From Gammaproteobacteria bacterium (GTDB taxonomy: Bacteria > Pseudomonadota > Gammaproteobacteria > JAADJB01): 40,935 nt of DNA. The DNA lies in assembly GCA_013151035.1 (NCBI GenBank), contig JAADJB010000019.1, forward strand, positions 1 through 40,935. The letters run 5' to 3'. The position numbers and the translations under genes are program-made. Below, piece after piece: positions 16,637 to 27,455 of this stretch. Position 1 is the stretch's first letter. Every line of letters starts with the position of its first letter. The notes under the pieces are model-generated. The model was not told where the DNA came from. It made no database searches and was given only the letters and a program-made list of their open reading frames with translations.

Positions 16637-18129
16637 GTGATACCGATAATAGAGGTGCCTGTTATGGTGATCAGGCTGATCCTGCCAATATTGTAATCAT
16701 TGGCGCCGCTGGGGATCTGAGTAAGCGCAAATTGATGCCAGCATTATTTAAAATGGTGCGTTGTGGTCTTATTCATCCACAGAGTCGAATTATTGGTGTG
16801 GCCAATAGTCGCAGTATGGAAGAATGGCAAGCACTGGTCAGGGGCGGGCTGGATGACAACCTGGAAGAAGCGGCTACTGAGGAAGAATGGCTGGCCTTTG
16901 CTACGATGTTAAAGATCGTTGGCGGGAACCTGGAGGATGCCGAGACCTATCAACACCTGGCCGATAGCCTTGAGGTTTTGGAGGGGCGCAAGAACGCTAT
17001 GTTTTATTGTGCGATCCCTCCGCAGTGGTATGGCGTTACCGCGAATGGTCTGAAGGATGCCGGGCTGGTGGATGATACAGAGGGTTATCGTCGTATTGTT
17101 ATTGAGAAACCCATTGGTACTGATCTGGCATCAGCAAAGGCACTGAACCGGGAACTGCAAGAAGTATTTGATGAATCACAGATCTATCGTATTGATCATT
17201 ACCTGGGTAAGGAGAGTGTGCAAAATCTCCTGGTCTATCGTTTTGCCAACAGTATTATGGAACCTCTGTGGAACCGGAATTATATTGACCATATCCAGAT
17301 CTTCGCGGCGGAGACCCTGGGTATTGAGTATCGTGCCAATTATTATGAAAAGTCCGGTGCTCTGCGTGACATGATTCAGAGCCATCTGTTGCAGGTGATG
17401 ACCTTGGTTTGTATGGAGCCGCCGGTTGAATTTAGTGCCGATGCCATACGTGATGAAAAGATCAAGGTATTGCGTGCCGTGCGCAGGCTTGATCCAGACA
17501 ATGATGAATGTCAGGCAGTAGCGGCACAGTACGCATCGGGAACGATTGATGATGAAAAAGTGCCTGCCTATGTGAGTGAGGCCGATGTCTCGCCGGATTC
17601 GGCAACGGAAACCTTTGCCGCCGTGCGTTTTTATATCGACAACTGGCGTTGGCAGGGTGTGCCGATTATTCTGTGGACAGGTAAACGGATGCAGAGAAAG
17701 GCCTCTGAGGTGATGATTCGCTTCCGTAAGCCACCGTTTAACCTGTTCGATAGTCATGCGACTGAACCATTAGCCAATGCCCTGGTGTTCAGGTTACAAC
17801 CGGATGAAGGTATTGTATTGCGTATGAATGCGAAGATGCCTGGCCTATCGACCGATATTCAGCGTATGGTGATGCGCGCACCGTATGCCAAGGATGGTAA
17901 GGATGTATCAGAGGCCTATGAGATCTTGTTGCATGATGTATTGAACGGTGATGCCACCCTGTTTTCTCATGCCGACGAGATTGAGGAATCCTGGGATATC
18001 GTTGCCCCATTGATCGATAACTGGAAGGATCGTTTTTCGATTGAACGTTATCGTGCCGGCAGCTGGGATGTTCCTGATATGGATGATCTGTTGAAGGACT
18101 GTGTCGGTGGCTGGCACAAGCCGAGCTGA
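16633..18129 (+). CDS. zwf: Glucose-6-phosphate 1-dehydrogenase
   Basis: 498 residues, full length. The nucleotide-binding GAAGDLSKRKLMPALF lies near residues 24-39, EKPIGTD is at about 158, and the active-site stretch is YRIDHYLGKESVQNLL with the catalytic His two residues after Asp. It oxidises glucose 6-phosphate to 6-phosphogluconolactone. Expressed with gnd through the ATGA overlap. A TAGGGTGCG palindrome begins 8 nt after the stop. Confidence 0.97.
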   Translation: MSDTDNRGACYGDQADPANIVIIGAAGDLSKRKLMPALFKMVRCGLIHPQSRIIGVANSRSMEEWQALVRGGLDDNLEEAATEEEWLAFATMLKIVGGNLEDAETYQHLADSLEVLEGRKNAMFYCAIPPQWYGVTANGLKDAGLVDDTEGYRRIVIEKPIGTDLASAKALNRELQEVFDESQIYRIDHYLGKESVQNLLVYRFANSIMEPLWNRNYIDHIQIFAAETLGIEYRANYYEKSGALRDMIQSHLLQVMTLVCMEPPVEFSADAIRDEKIKVLRAVRRLDPDNDECQAVAAQYASGTIDDEKVPAYVSEADVSPDSATETFAAVRFYIDNWRWQGVPIILWTGKRMQRKASEVMIRFRKPPFNLFDSHATEPLANALVFRLQPDEGIVLRMNAKMPGLSTDIQRMVMRAPYAKDGKDVSEAYEILLHDVLNGDATLFSHADEIEESWDIVAPLIDNWKDRFSIERYRAGSWDVPDMDDLLKDCVGGWHKPS

Positions 18130-18137
18130 TATATCAT

Positions 18138-18160
18138 GGTAGGGTGCGTACCACGCACCA
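18138..18160. repeat. TAGGGTGCG-type palindrome between zwf and pgl
   Basis: The stem ggtgcgt (18143-18149) pairs with acgcacc (18153-18159) around a 3-nt loop. There is no T-run, so it is not a standard intrinsic terminator. It lies within a probable operon, 27 nt before the pgl start. Confidence 0.8.
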
Positions 18161-18186
18161 ATAAATTGAAGAGGACTAAGTTCTAG

Positions 18187-18864
18187 ATGCCCATGCAACA
18201 ATGGAACCGATTTGATGATGCCGACCAATTAGCGCAGGAAGCCGCCTGGTTTATTGCTGACCGGATTGAGGAGATATTGGCCTCTCGCCCACTCTGTCAT
18301 ATTGCCTTGCCTGGCGGTAGTACCCCTGCACAGTGTCTACGTTATCTTGCTGAAAAGTCATTGGAATGGGCGCGTATTCACTGGTATCTTACCGATGAAC
18401 GTTGTTACCCGCCGGGTCATCCCGAACGTAACGATCAAATGCTTGATGAAAACCTGTGGTCTTTAATCAATGCGGATAGTTCGACTATACATCGTATCCC
18501 GGCAGAACTGGGGCCTGAACAGGCAGCTTTGCAATACGCAGAAGAAATAGCGGCGATTAATGCGCTGGATATTGTCGTGCTAGGGATGGGTGAGGATGGT
18601 CATACCGCAAGCCTGTTTCCAAGAAACCCAGCCTTGAATGAACATGCGCTGGTGGTGCCAGTAGACGATGCGCCTAAGCCTCCCTCACAGCGTGTCTCGT
18701 TGGGGATGAATGCCTTACATGACGCTTCCTTCAGAATTGTGCTGGCGGCTGGGGAGGGCAAGGCTGAGGCGCTTGATCGTGTTAGAAAAAAGATTGCCTT
18801 ACCCATTAGCCAGGTAGGACATTTGATCTGGTTTGTGGATACATCCGCCTTATCGGAGTTATAA
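18187..18864 (+). CDS. pgl: 6-phosphogluconolactonase (DevB/SOL type)
   Basis: 225 residues. Motifs: ALPGGSTPAQCLRYLAE, WYLTDERCYPPGHPERN and LGMGEDGHTASLFP, all diagnostic of the DevB-type lactonase. It hydrolyses the lactone made by Zwf to 6-phosphogluconate for Gnd. An ATG at 18193 is a second possible start. A small SAP-like gene follows 31 nt after the stop. Confidence 0.95.
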   Translation: MPMQQWNRFDDADQLAQEAAWFIADRIEEILASRPLCHIALPGGSTPAQCLRYLAEKSLEWARIHWYLTDERCYPPGHPERNDQMLDENLWSLINADSSTIHRIPAELGPEQAALQYAEEIAAINALDIVVLGMGEDGHTASLFPRNPALNEHALVVPVDDAPKPPSQRVSLGMNALHDASFRIVLAAGEGKAEALDRVRKKIALPISQVGHLIWFVDTSALSEL

Positions 18865-18895
18865 TATGTCCCCGATACATTAGGAGATGATTGAT

Positions 18896-19090
18896 ATGAA
18901 GATGCCAGAGGTTCGTAGTATGGCTAAAGTACTCGGTATTAAAACTGGGCGCATGAGTAAATTAAAACTGATTCAGGCGATTCAGATGCGTGAGGGGAAT
19001 TTCCCCTGCTTTGCCTCAGCGCTGAATGGAGTGTGTGATCAGCTTGCCTGTGTTTGGCGTAGTGATTGTTTTATTGCGGCTAAAAAATGA
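18896..19090 (+). CDS. Small SAP/Rho_N-like protein
   Basis: 64 residues from the ATG at 18896. The in-frame ATG at 18887 abuts the TAGGAG site and is too close to it. The first 35 residues, MPEVRSMAKVLGIKTGRMSKLKLIQAIQMREG, form the helix-turn-helix pattern of SAP or Rho_N nucleic-acid-binding folds. A Cys-containing C-terminus follows (FPCFASA...CDQLACVWRSDCF) with four Cys. Small proteins of this shape exist in other gammaproteobacteria. A nucleic-acid or metal-binding role is possible but not shown. It sits between pgl and the convergent glgA, followed at once by an inverted repeat. Confidence 0.75.
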   Translation: MKMPEVRSMAKVLGIKTGRMSKLKLIQAIQMREGNFPCFASALNGVCDQLACVWRSDCFIAAKK

Positions 19091-19099
19091 ATCAAGGTG

Positions 19100-19184
19100 A
19101 ATCAAGGGGTCAGAGCTCTTGAAATTCACTCGTGGCTTAGGAAATAGGCTTAATGATTTTTTCAAGAGCTCTGACCCCTTGATT
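19100..19184. repeat. GGGGTCAGAGCTC-type inverted repeat, copy 2 (glgA 3' end)
   Basis: The left arm 19100-19124 and right arm 19160-19184 are perfect 25-nt reverse complements around a 35-nt spacer. The right arm encodes the last residues (SRGQSS) and the TGA stop of glgA on the minus strand. A tandem tgaatcaagg duplication (19088-19107) joins the left arm to the stop codon of the preceding small gene. Confidence 0.92.
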
Positions 19185-20631
19185 TGTCAAGCATAGCTTG
19201 TTGATAAAGCTGAATATATTTCTCGGCACTGGTCTTCCATGAGTAATCATGTTGCATGGCGGTGTGTTGCAGGCGATGCCAGCTTTCATCTTTTTTATGA
19301 TAGATGGTTAGTGCTTTTTCCAGTGTCTCTAACAAGGCCTGCGGGGTGTTATCCTTGACGTAGAAGCCGTTGGCAGTGTTATCAGCGAGGGTCTCTTGAG
19401 TGGCATTAACGATGGTATCGGCAAGACCGCCGACATTGCGTACCACCGGGATGGTGCCATAGTGCAGGCTGTAGAGTTGATTGAGTCCACAGGGTTCAAA
19501 TTTTGAAGGCATCAGATAAATATCGGCAGCGGCCTCGATCCTGTGAGAAAGAGCCTCATCGTAGCCGATGATAACCTTTAGTTTATCGGGATGTTGTTCT
19601 GCCCATTGTGTTAATTGTGACTCGTAGGTTTTATCGCCACTACCGAGTATGACGATCTGTAACGGCCACTGTAGTAACGTTGACAGACTATCCAGAATGA
19701 CATCGACACCCTTTTGTTCAACCAGACGACTGATCATACCCAACATCGGCACATCGGCGTCAACGGGAAGTCCTAGTTCAGCCTGTAGTGAAGTCTTGTT
19801 CTGGCTCTTGTGAGCGAGTGTCCGGTAATTGTAGTTATGCTCCAGATAAGGATCAGTGCCCGGATTCCAGATTTTGGTCTCGATACCATTGATGATGCCT
19901 GAGACTCGATCTTGTCGATGTTTGAGGAGACCATCCAGCCCGTAACCAAATTCAGGTTGCTGGATCTCAATAGCATAACCTGGACTAACGGTGTTAATGC
20001 GATCAGCATAGATGAGCCCACCCTTAATAAAAGATAACTGCTTGTGAAACTCCAGCCCATTCATGCCCCATAATGTATCGGGTAGACCCAGGTCAATAAA
20101 CGCCTGGTAATTGAATAGCCCCTGATAGGCTAGATTATGAATAGTAAAAACACTACCGGGACGCTGTTCATGCTGACTAAGAAGAGCGGGTATCAGTGCG
20201 GATTGCCAGTCATTGCAATGCACCACATCCGGTTGCCAAGCAGGGTGACCTTTACCGAGGGCAAGCTGTACCGCAACCTGTGAGAACAAGGCGAAACGAA
20301 AGGCGTTATCTGACCATGGATTACCATCCGTATCCACATAGGGGTTGCCAGGCCGGTCAAAGGCAGCAGGGCAGTCAACCAACCAGACAGTGACACGGCT
20401 ACCGGGTAGACGTGTCTCTAGAACTCTTACCTGATGACCATAATGTTCCTGTTCATCAATAAGTTTCACCTTACCCGCTTGCTGTTGAACCTGGGGATAA
20501 TAAGGGAGTAACAGGCGTACATCTTGTTTAAGCAGTTGTAGTGCACGCGGTAGACTGCCAGATACATCGGCGAGACCGCCGGTCTTGATTAATGGGTAGG
20601 CCTCACTGGTAATATATAAAATCTTATTCAT
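19162..20631 (-). CDS. glgA: Glycogen synthase (ADP-glucose type)
   Basis: 489 residues, GT5 family. The N-terminal ADP-glucose-binding motif [13 protein letters not shown] is at about residues 16-28. The C-terminal catalytic stretch [29 protein letters not shown] carries the conserved Glu. It adds glucose from ADP-glucose to growing alpha-1,4-glucan. It overlaps glgB by 8 nt, and the two run opposite to glgC. The final SRGQSS and the stop come from an inverted repeat, so the native end of the gene has been replaced by a short tail. Confidence 0.96.
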   Translation of the reverse strand: MNKILYITSEAYPLIKTGGLADVSGSLPRALQLLKQDVRLLLPYYPQVQQQAGKVKLIDEQEHYGHQVRVLETRLPGSRVTVWLVDCPAAFDRPGNPYVDTDGNPWSDNAFRFALFSQVAVQLALGKGHPAWQPDVVHCNDWQSALIPALLSQHEQRPGSVFTIHNLAYQGLFNYQAFIDLGLPDTLWGMNGLEFHKQLSFIKGGLIYADRINTVSPGYAIEIQQPEFGYGLDGLLKHRQDRVSGIINGIETKIWNPGTDPYLEHNYNYRTLAHKSQNKTSLQAELGLPVDADVPMLGMISRLVEQKGVDVILDSLSTLLQWPLQIVILGSGDKTYESQLTQWAEQHPDKLKVIIGYDEALSHRIEAAADIYLMPSKFEPCGLNQLYSLHYGTIPVVRNVGGLADTIVNATQETLADNTANGFYVKDNTPQALLETLEKALTIYHKKDESWHRLQHTAMQHDYSWKTSAEKYIQLYQQAMLDKSRGQSS

Positions 20632-22837
20632 TTTTTCTCTTGATAATAATGCCTGATAGTGGAGGAAGGGTTAGGGTAATAGACCAGGGGTGCCCCATGC
20701 TGGCGGTGTGTTCTGCAACTATATTACCATTGTAGCCATGCTGACTGCCGTTGTAGACCTCGGCATCAGAATTAAAGATCTCATGGTAGTTCCCGGAATC
20801 GGATACACCGATACGATAGTGATTTCTAGGAATAGGGGTAAAGTTTAATACGGTAATAATGGTTTCATTATCGGTTTTTCTTTCATAGGATAATATGGAA
20901 TGCTGGCTGTCATCACAATTAAGCCATGAAAAACCTTTTTCCTCAAAGTCATGGCGATGCAATGCAGCCTCTTTTTTGTATAAATGGTTGAGGTCGCTGA
21001 GTAGTTGTTTAACGCCGTTATGACCAGGGTATTGCAGGGTATACCAGTCTAGTGCCTGCTCATGGTTCCATTCATTGCCCTGAGCGAATTCACAGCCCAT
21101 GAATAACAATTTCTTACCCGGGTAGGTAAACATGTAGGTATAAAGCAGCCTCAGATTAGCAAAGCGTTGCCATTCATCCCCCGGCATTTTGTTTATCATG
21201 GAACCCTTGCCGTGTACGACTTCATCATGAGAAAAGGGCAATACAAAGTTCTCGGTAAACAGGTAGAGCAAACCAAAGGTGAGTTGTTGATGGTGGTGCG
21301 TTCGATGCACCGGGTCTTTGGCAAAGTAGTTCAGAGTATCGTGCATCCAGCCCATATTCCATTTCATGGAAAAGCCCAGTCCACCGCTATCGGTTGGGTT
21401 GGTGACCTGTGGCCAGGCAGTCGATTCCTCAGCAATAATCATCGTGCCCGGATGGCGCTGATGGGTGAGTGCATTGAGTTCCCGCATAAAGGCGACCGCT
21501 TCAATGTTTTCATTGCCACCATGAATGTTGGGTATCCAGTCATTCGCTTCCCGTGAGTAATCTAGATAGAGCATGGAGGCGACAGCATCGACCCGTAGAC
21601 CATCTAAGTGCATCTCCTCAAGCCAGAACAAGGCGCTGGCAATGAGGAAGTTTTTAACCTCATTACGGTTGTAGTTATAGATCAGAGTGCCCCAATCACG
21701 GTGTTCCCCACGTCGAGGGTCTTCATGTTCATAGAGGGCGCTACCATCAAAACGGGCAAGACCATGTGCATCCTTGGGGAAGTGGGCGGGCACCCAATCA
21801 AGCAAGACCCCGATATGGTGTTGATGGCAATAATCAATAAAGTAGCGAAAGTCATCAACCGAGCCATGGCGACTGGTGGGGGCGTAATACCCTGTGGTCT
21901 GATAGCCCCAGGAGGCATCCAAGGGATGTTCGGTAATGGGAAGCAGCTCAATATGGGTGAAGCCAGTCTGCTGCATATGTGCCACCAGACGATGCGCCAG
22001 TTCTCGATAATTGAGGAAATCGCCTTGTTCATCCCGTTGCCATGAACCGAGGTGAACCTCGTAGATCGACATGGGTTGATGGAGCCAGTCATGTTGTGCG
22101 CGTGCCTGGATCCATTCCTGATCAGACCACTGGTAAGTCGATTGATGACAGATGATGGAGGCCGTTTCAGGTCGTAATTCAAATTGTCGACCATAAGGAT
22201 CAATCTTGCGCATGACCTCGCCCGATTGACGATTGCGTATCTCAAACTTATACAATGCCCCGGCGCATAGCTCCGGGATGAATATCTCCCATACACCGCT
22301 ACTGCCACGGCAGCGCATGGGATGGTTGCGACCATCCCAGCGGTTGAAATCGCCAATAACACTGACTCGTTCAGCATTCGGTGCCCAGGTAGCAAACAGG
22401 GTGCCTTCAATCCCGGCAACGCTATGTGCATTGGCCCCTAATGTATTGTAGACATACCAGTGTTTGCCCTCGGCAAACAGATAAATATCATTATCACTGA
22501 TCTGTGCGGGAAAGCAGTAGGGGTCGTGAAATTCTCTTGTTAGACCCTGTTTATCGATCATAGTGACCTGATAATGATCGCTTATAGCCTGATCATCACC
22601 GTGCCAGAAGAAAAAATCACTATTGGGGATGCGCGCCATTGGCAAAGTTCCGGAGCCAAGCGTAAGATGCTCACCATCAGGCGCATAGATACAGACGCTG
22701 GCTTGTCCAGCGTGACGGTGCAGACCTAATAGAGAGAAGGGGTCATGATGCCGGGCCGCAGCAATCTTTTTGAGATCATCACTTTTGTTTTTGATAAAAG
22801 TCGTCATGGTGGAGTCTGGATTGTGAGCGTTTTTCAT
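20624..22837 (-). CDS. glgB: 1,4-alpha-glucan branching enzyme
   Basis: 737 residues from the ATG at 22837. The frame is open to 22909, but the added residues are unlike the family, and ATG 22807 is also possible. No start has a strong ribosome site. Order: N-terminal carbohydrate-binding module including [11 protein letters not shown] and [22 protein letters not shown], then the GH13 barrel with [18 protein letters not shown] (nucleophile Asp), [10 protein letters not shown] (acid Glu) and [13 protein letters not shown], then a beta C-terminal domain. It introduces alpha-1,6 branches into the glucan made by GlgA. Confidence 0.96.
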   Translation of the reverse strand: MKNAHNPDSTMTTFIKNKSDDLKKIAAARHHDPFSLLGLHRHAGQASVCIYAPDGEHLTLGSGTLPMARIPNSDFFFWHGDDQAISDHYQVTMIDKQGLTREFHDPYCFPAQISDNDIYLFAEGKHWYVYNTLGANAHSVAGIEGTLFATWAPNAERVSVIGDFNRWDGRNHPMRCRGSSGVWEIFIPELCAGALYKFEIRNRQSGEVMRKIDPYGRQFELRPETASIICHQSTYQWSDQEWIQARAQHDWLHQPMSIYEVHLGSWQRDEQGDFLNYRELAHRLVAHMQQTGFTHIELLPITEHPLDASWGYQTTGYYAPTSRHGSVDDFRYFIDYCHQHHIGVLLDWVPAHFPKDAHGLARFDGSALYEHEDPRRGEHRDWGTLIYNYNRNEVKNFLIASALFWLEEMHLDGLRVDAVASMLYLDYSREANDWIPNIHGGNENIEAVAFMRELNALTHQRHPGTMIIAEESTAWPQVTNPTDSGGLGFSMKWNMGWMHDTLNYFAKDPVHRTHHHQQLTFGLLYLFTENFVLPFSHDEVVHGKGSMINKMPGDEWQRFANLRLLYTYMFTYPGKKLLFMGCEFAQGNEWNHEQALDWYTLQYPGHNGVKQLLSDLNHLYKKEAALHRHDFEEKGFSWLNCDDSQHSILSYERKTDNETIITVLNFTPIPRNHYRIGVSDSGNYHEIFNSDAEVYNGSQHGYNGNIVAEHTASMGHPWSITLTLPPLSGIIIKRKNE

Positions 22838-22917
22838 TTTCTCGTCATAGTTCTCATATATAGTCGACAAATAGAACAGTTTATTCAATACTGTAGCTGG
22901 ATGAGACACTACTATAC

Positions 22918-22946
22918 TTGATGTGCTTGAGTTACGTGTACATTAT
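22918..22946 (+). promoter_or_regulatory. Candidate promoter for glgC operon
   Basis: TTGATG (22918-22923) and CATTAT (22941-22946) are spaced by 17 nt, 25 nt before the glgC ATG. The match to sigma-70 boxes is partial (4-5 of 6 each). The region is the shared divergent control region of glgB-glgA and glgC. Confidence 0.35.
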
Positions 22947-22970
22947 CAATGATATGTTTAGGGAAAGTTT

Positions 22971-24239
22971 ATGGATACACAACAATCTCCACGTTACATC
23001 AGTAACCTGACAAGAAATACTCTGGCACTGATCATGGCCGGGGGACGAGGTGAACGGCTGAAGAATCTAACCACCTGGCGAACCAAACCGGCGGTGCCTT
23101 TTGGTGGAAAGTTTCGTATTATTGATTTTCCGTTATCTAATTGTATTAACTCCGGTATTCGCAGGATAGGTGTCCTGACTCAGTACAAGGCGCATTCTTT
23201 GATCCTGCATGTGCAACATGGCTGGGGACATCTGCGCGGGGCATTTGGTGAGTTTATTGAATTGCTCCCCGCCCAGCAAAGAGTCAAGACTTCATGGTAT
23301 ACCGGTACCGCTGATTCGATTTATCAGAATCTGGATATTATTCGCCGACATGCCCCCGAGTTTGTATTGATCCTGGCGGGAGACCATATTTACAAGATGG
23401 ATTATGGTGCCATGCTGGCGAAGCACGTGGAGAGTGCCGCCGATATTACTGTTGGTTGTGTCGAGGTTTCGGCAGAGGCAGCAACCGGTTATGGGGTCAT
23501 GAGTGTGGATGAAAATAATCTGATCCACAAATTTACCGAGAAACCGGATAAGCCCGAATGTTTACCTGGTAAAGAAGGCATAGCATTGTGTTCGATGGGG
23601 ATCTACATCTTTAACCGGGATTTTCTGTTTGAACAGTTGATTCGTGATGCTGATATGACGACATCCAGTCATGATTTTGGTAAGGATATTATCCCGGCTG
23701 CGATCGAGAAATACCGGGTGTGTGCCTATCCATTCAATGACGCTGATAGTGGTAAACAGTCTTACTGGCGTGATGTGGGTACGGTCGATGCCTTCTGGGA
23801 GGCTAATCTGGAATTGATCGGAGTCACGCCTGAATTAAATCTATATGATGATGACTGGCCGATATGGACGCTTCAGGAGCAATTGCCACCGGCAAAATTT
23901 ATATTTGATGAGGATGACCGCAGGGGTATGGCGGTGGATTCAATGGTATCCGGGGGTTGTATTATCTCGGGTGCCGTCGTTCATCATTCCCTGTTATTCT
24001 CCAATGTGATGGTGCAGGATTATTCTACTGTTAATTCCTCAGTGATTCTGCCCGATGTGGTTATTGGTAAACATTGCCGAATCTCCTATGCCGTTATTGA
24101 CAAGGGCTGTAATATTCCGGACGGCATGGTGATTGGTGAAGAAACAGAAGAGGATAAACGACGTTTTCATGTCACCCCCAACGGGATCGTTCTGGTAACC
24201 CCCGATATGTTAGGACAGGATCGACACCATGTCCGATAG
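22971..24239 (+). CDS. glgC: Glucose-1-phosphate adenylyltransferase
   Basis: 422 residues with an AGGGA site before the ATG. Motifs: [43 protein letters not shown] at the N-terminus (the GGRG loop and the basic regulatory/catalytic region), [31 protein letters not shown], and a C-terminal left-handed beta-helix. It makes ADP-glucose from ATP and glucose 1-phosphate and is the usual control point of bacterial glycogen synthesis. First gene of a six-gene operon, overlapping the GH57 gene by 11 nt. Confidence 0.96.
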   Translation: MDTQQSPRYISNLTRNTLALIMAGGRGERLKNLTTWRTKPAVPFGGKFRIIDFPLSNCINSGIRRIGVLTQYKAHSLILHVQHGWGHLRGAFGEFIELLPAQQRVKTSWYTGTADSIYQNLDIIRRHAPEFVLILAGDHIYKMDYGAMLAKHVESAADITVGCVEVSAEAATGYGVMSVDENNLIHKFTEKPDKPECLPGKEGIALCSMGIYIFNRDFLFEQLIRDADMTTSSHDFGKDIIPAAIEKYRVCAYPFNDADSGKQSYWRDVGTVDAFWEANLELIGVTPELNLYDDDWPIWTLQEQLPPAKFIFDEDDRRGMAVDSMVSGGCIISGAVVHHSLLFSNVMVQDYSTVNSSVILPDVVIGKHCRISYAVIDKGCNIPDGMVIGEETEEDKRRFHVTPNGIVLVTPDMLGQDRHHVR

Positions 24240-25938
24240 TGATGATCAGGAGCATCCCCTTAATCTGGTTATCTATTGGCATATGCATCAACCCGAGTAT
24301 CGTAACCTGGATACTGGGGAATACCATTTACCGTGGACCTATCTGCATACAATAAAGGATTATGTGGATATGGCTGCTCATCTGGAGGATTGTGAACAGG
24401 CGCGTGCCGTGGTTAATTTTGCGCCGGTCTTACTTGAGCAGATCGATGATTATAGTCAGCAGTTATCCAATTACCTGCATTATGGAAGAGATTTACGAGA
24501 TCCCCTGATGGCGGCTCTGGCCAATAGTGAAATGCCACAGGGTTCGAATGCGCGTATTCACATTATAAGATCTTGTTTGCGCGCCAATGAAGAACGCCTG
24601 ATTAATCGTTTCAAACCCTTCAAAAAACTGGCGGCAGTGGCAAAAAGTATCCTTGTCGATCATGCTATGGTTTCTTATTACACAGATCAGTTCCTGGCTG
24701 ACCTGCTGGTGTGGTATCACCTGTCATGGATTGCTGAAACGGTAAGAAGGCAGGACTCCAGAGTCAAAACCTTGATGAAAAAGGGGGGCTTGTATACACC
24801 ACAGGATCGACGGTTGCTGATTGAGTTAATGCATGAACTAATATCAGGCGTTATTGGTCGTTACCGGCATCTAGCGGAGCAGGGGCGTATCGAGTTATCG
24901 ATGACACCTTATGCTCACCCTATCGTGCCATTGCTGCTGGATATAAAAAGTGCAGAACAGGCAATGCCGGATGTGACCTTGCCGGAGGTGAACGACTATC
25001 CGGGTGGAAAACAACGTAGCCAATGGCATATGAAAAAGGGTGTAGAGGTGTTTAAGAAACACTTTGGCTTCCCTCCACAGGGCTGTTGGCCATCAGAAGG
25101 CAGCATTAGTGGAGAGATGGTCGAGTTGCTGTCCGATATGAATATAAAATGGATGGCCAGTGGCGAGACTGTATTGCGTAATTCATTAAGTCGTTCAAAT
25201 ATGAGTGATAGCGATTGCCGGCATCAGACCTATCAATATCGTGACACTTCCCCCAGCCTGTTTTTCCGTGATGATGGTTTGTCTGATCTGATCGGGTTTA
25301 AATACTCAGACTGGCATGCCGATGATGCGATTGCTAATCTGATACGTCATCTGGAAGACATTCATGAGAGTTGCAAAGATAAGCCAGAGGCCATTGTCTC
25401 GATTATTCTGGATGGGGAAAACGCATGGGAATATTATCCGGAAAATGCCTACTATTTCTTATCGACCCTGTATAAAAAGTTATCCGAGAACAAGGGCATT
25501 CGTATGACGACTTATAGCGAATATCTCCTGAATGTTAGTAACAAAACAACCTTACCGGAATTGGTGGCGGGTAGCTGGGTCTATGGAACCTTCTCTACCT
25601 GGATTGGTGAACGGGATAAAAATACCGCCTGGGAGATGCTGATTGCGGTAAAACAGGTTTATGATCGGGTGATGGCAGAAGACAATCTTTCACTTGATAT
25701 CAGGAAACGGGCAGAGATGCAGTTGGCGACCTGCGAGAGTTCAGACTGGTTCTGGTGGTTCGGGGAGTATAACTCAGCAGAATCGGTGGCATCATTTGAC
25801 AAACAATATCGTATGCATCTGGCCAATCTTTATCAGATCATGGATGAACCCGCCCCGGCTTATTTGCACAAGGCGTTTTCATTTGGTAGTGGTGATGCGC
25901 TGGCAAGTGGCACGATGTTGCCTGGCAAGAAGCAGTGA
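24229..25938 (+). CDS. Glycoside hydrolase family 57 alpha-glucan-acting enzyme
   Basis: 569 residues. The five GH57 conserved regions can be read: WHMHQPEY (about 17-24), [35 protein letters not shown] with the presumed nucleophile Glu, [10 protein letters not shown] with the presumed acid Asp, and [12 protein letters not shown]. There is no signal peptide, so it acts in the cytoplasm. Family members hydrolyse or transfer alpha-1,4- or alpha-1,6-glucan; exact specificity cannot be told from sequence alone. Position between glgC and malQ points to glycogen or maltodextrin remodelling. Its TGA overlaps the GTG start of malQ. Confidence 0.92.
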   Translation: MSDSDDQEHPLNLVIYWHMHQPEYRNLDTGEYHLPWTYLHTIKDYVDMAAHLEDCEQARAVVNFAPVLLEQIDDYSQQLSNYLHYGRDLRDPLMAALANSEMPQGSNARIHIIRSCLRANEERLINRFKPFKKLAAVAKSILVDHAMVSYYTDQFLADLLVWYHLSWIAETVRRQDSRVKTLMKKGGLYTPQDRRLLIELMHELISGVIGRYRHLAEQGRIELSMTPYAHPIVPLLLDIKSAEQAMPDVTLPEVNDYPGGKQRSQWHMKKGVEVFKKHFGFPPQGCWPSEGSISGEMVELLSDMNIKWMASGETVLRNSLSRSNMSDSDCRHQTYQYRDTSPSLFFRDDGLSDLIGFKYSDWHADDAIANLIRHLEDIHESCKDKPEAIVSIILDGENAWEYYPENAYYFLSTLYKKLSENKGIRMTTYSEYLLNVSNKTTLPELVAGSWVYGTFSTWIGERDKNTAWEMLIAVKQVYDRVMAEDNLSLDIRKRAEMQLATCESSDWFWWFGEYNSAESVASFDKQYRMHLANLYQIMDEPAPAYLHKAFSFGSGDALASGTMLPGKKQ

Positions 25939-27455
25939 CAGATACAGTAAGGTCTGTTTTTTCTTTTAGTGATCAACGTCGTGCCGGTGTGTTGTTGCAT
26001 CCTACCTCATTGCCAGGCCCGTTGGCTAAAGGTGATCTGGGACATCAGGCCTACCGTTTTATTGAGTTTCTTGCGTCCTGTAGCATTACTGTCTGGCAGA
26101 TGTTGCCATTGGGCCCAACACATGAGGATGATTCTCCTTATCAATGTCTGTCAGCACATGCCGGTAATCCGCAATTGATCAGTCTGGACTGGTTGGCTGA
26201 TAAAGGCTGGTTTGATGCGAATGAAATCGATATTGATATGAAGTTAAAGGACTATCGTAGTGAAGCCCTGGTGCGAGCAAGCACACACTTTTATGCGCAG
26301 AACGATCAATTCTGGCTACAAAAGCTGGAGGCCTTTAAAGAAGAACATGCCTACTGGTTGCATGATTATGTCCTGTTTATTGCCCTCAAACAACATTTTG
26401 GTAATGCCCCCTGGTATCAATGGCCACATGATTTCAGGGATAAAGATCCAGTGGCACTGGAAAAGGTAAGGCTTAAATTATCAAGTCTTATTGCCCACAT
26501 TGAATTTGAACAGTTTGTTTTTTTTCAACAGTGGCAAGAGTTGCGTGAATATGCCCACCGCTATGGGATTAGTCTATTTGGTGATATGCCGATCTTTATT
26601 GCGCATGACAGTGCTGATTTGTGGTCACATCGGGAAAACTTTTTGATCAATGATCTGGTTGAGCTTGATGTCGTTGCCGGGGTGCCTCCAGACTGTTTTT
26701 CGGAGGATGGGCAGCGTTGGGGGAATCCTCTGTATGACTGGTCCTATATGTTAAAGGATGATTTTCAGTGGTGGAAGCAACGTTTCAGGACACAGTTATC
26801 CATGTTTGATCTGGTTCGTATTGATCACTTTCGAGGACTTGAGGCCTGTTGGCAGATTCCGGCTATGGAAGAAACTGCGGTAAATGGCTCATGGATCAAG
26901 GTGCCCGGCTATGAACTGCTCAGTGCATTAGTTGACAGTTATGGTGAATTGCCGGTGGTTGCCGAGGATCTGGGGATGATTACAAAAGAGGTGATTGATC
27001 TACGCAAATCTTTTCACCTGCCAGGCATGAAGATCCTGCAGTTTGCCTTTGATGGTAACCCCACCAATCCTTATTTGCCGCATAATCATGATGCCTGTAG
27101 TGTGATCTACACGGGTACACATGATAATGATACAACGTGTGGATGGTACCAAGCTCTGGAACCTTCATATCGGGAACAGTTGCTGGATTATCTGGGTGTC
27201 GATGCTATTAATGAAGACGATATTGCCTGGGTAATGAATCGGGTTGCCCTGGCATCCGTTGCGCCGTTGGTTATTTTACCGCTGCAGGATATTCTTTCGC
27301 TGGGTAGTGATCACCGTATGAATATTCCAGGTACGGTTGAGAATAACTGGCAATGGCGGTTTGAATGGCAACAGATTAAACCGGGTTTAAATGATCGTTT
27401 ATCACACATGATCAATTTATATGAGCGTAATGTCGGAGTATGCATTAATGAATGA
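25935..27455 (+). CDS. malQ: 4-alpha-glucanotransferase (amylomaltase)
   Basis: 506 residues with a GTG start at 25935 overlapping the GH57 stop (GTGA). GH77 motifs: GVLLHPTSLPGPLAKGDLG, LPLGPTHEDDSPYQCLSA, VRIDHFRGLEACWQIP with the nucleophile Asp, VVAEDLGMIT with the acid Glu, and YTGTHDNDTTCGWY. It transfers glucan segments between maltodextrins and releases glucose, which Glk downstream can phosphorylate. It overlaps glgP by 8 nt if glgP starts at 27448. Confidence 0.96.
   Translation: MTDTVRSVFSFSDQRRAGVLLHPTSLPGPLAKGDLGHQAYRFIEFLASCSITVWQMLPLGPTHEDDSPYQCLSAHAGNPQLISLDWLADKGWFDANEIDIDMKLKDYRSEALVRASTHFYAQNDQFWLQKLEAFKEEHAYWLHDYVLFIALKQHFGNAPWYQWPHDFRDKDPVALEKVRLKLSSLIAHIEFEQFVFFQQWQELREYAHRYGISLFGDMPIFIAHDSADLWSHRENFLINDLVELDVVAGVPPDCFSEDGQRWGNPLYDWSYMLKDDFQWWKQRFRTQLSMFDLVRIDHFRGLEACWQIPAMEETAVNGSWIKVPGYELLSALVDSYGELPVVAEDLGMITKEVIDLRKSFHLPGMKILQFAFDGNPTNPYLPHNHDACSVIYTGTHDNDTTCGWYQALEPSYREQLLDYLGVDAINEDDIAWVMNRVALASVAPLVILPLQDILSLGSDHRMNIPGTVENNWQWRFEWQQIKPGLNDRLSHMINLYERNVGVCINE

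Noticed and set aside
17176-17757. 193-residue minus-strand frame in zwf
   Set aside because: Antisense shadow; the zwf frame is intact and carries the catalytic motifs.
18138-18160. Palindrome after zwf as an intrinsic terminator
   Set aside because: A good stem but no T-run on either strand, and the same element recurs at unrelated places.
21682-22431. 249-residue minus-strand frame within glgB
   Set aside because: Out-of-frame shadow on the same strand as glgB; the glgB frame holds all GH13 motifs without a break.
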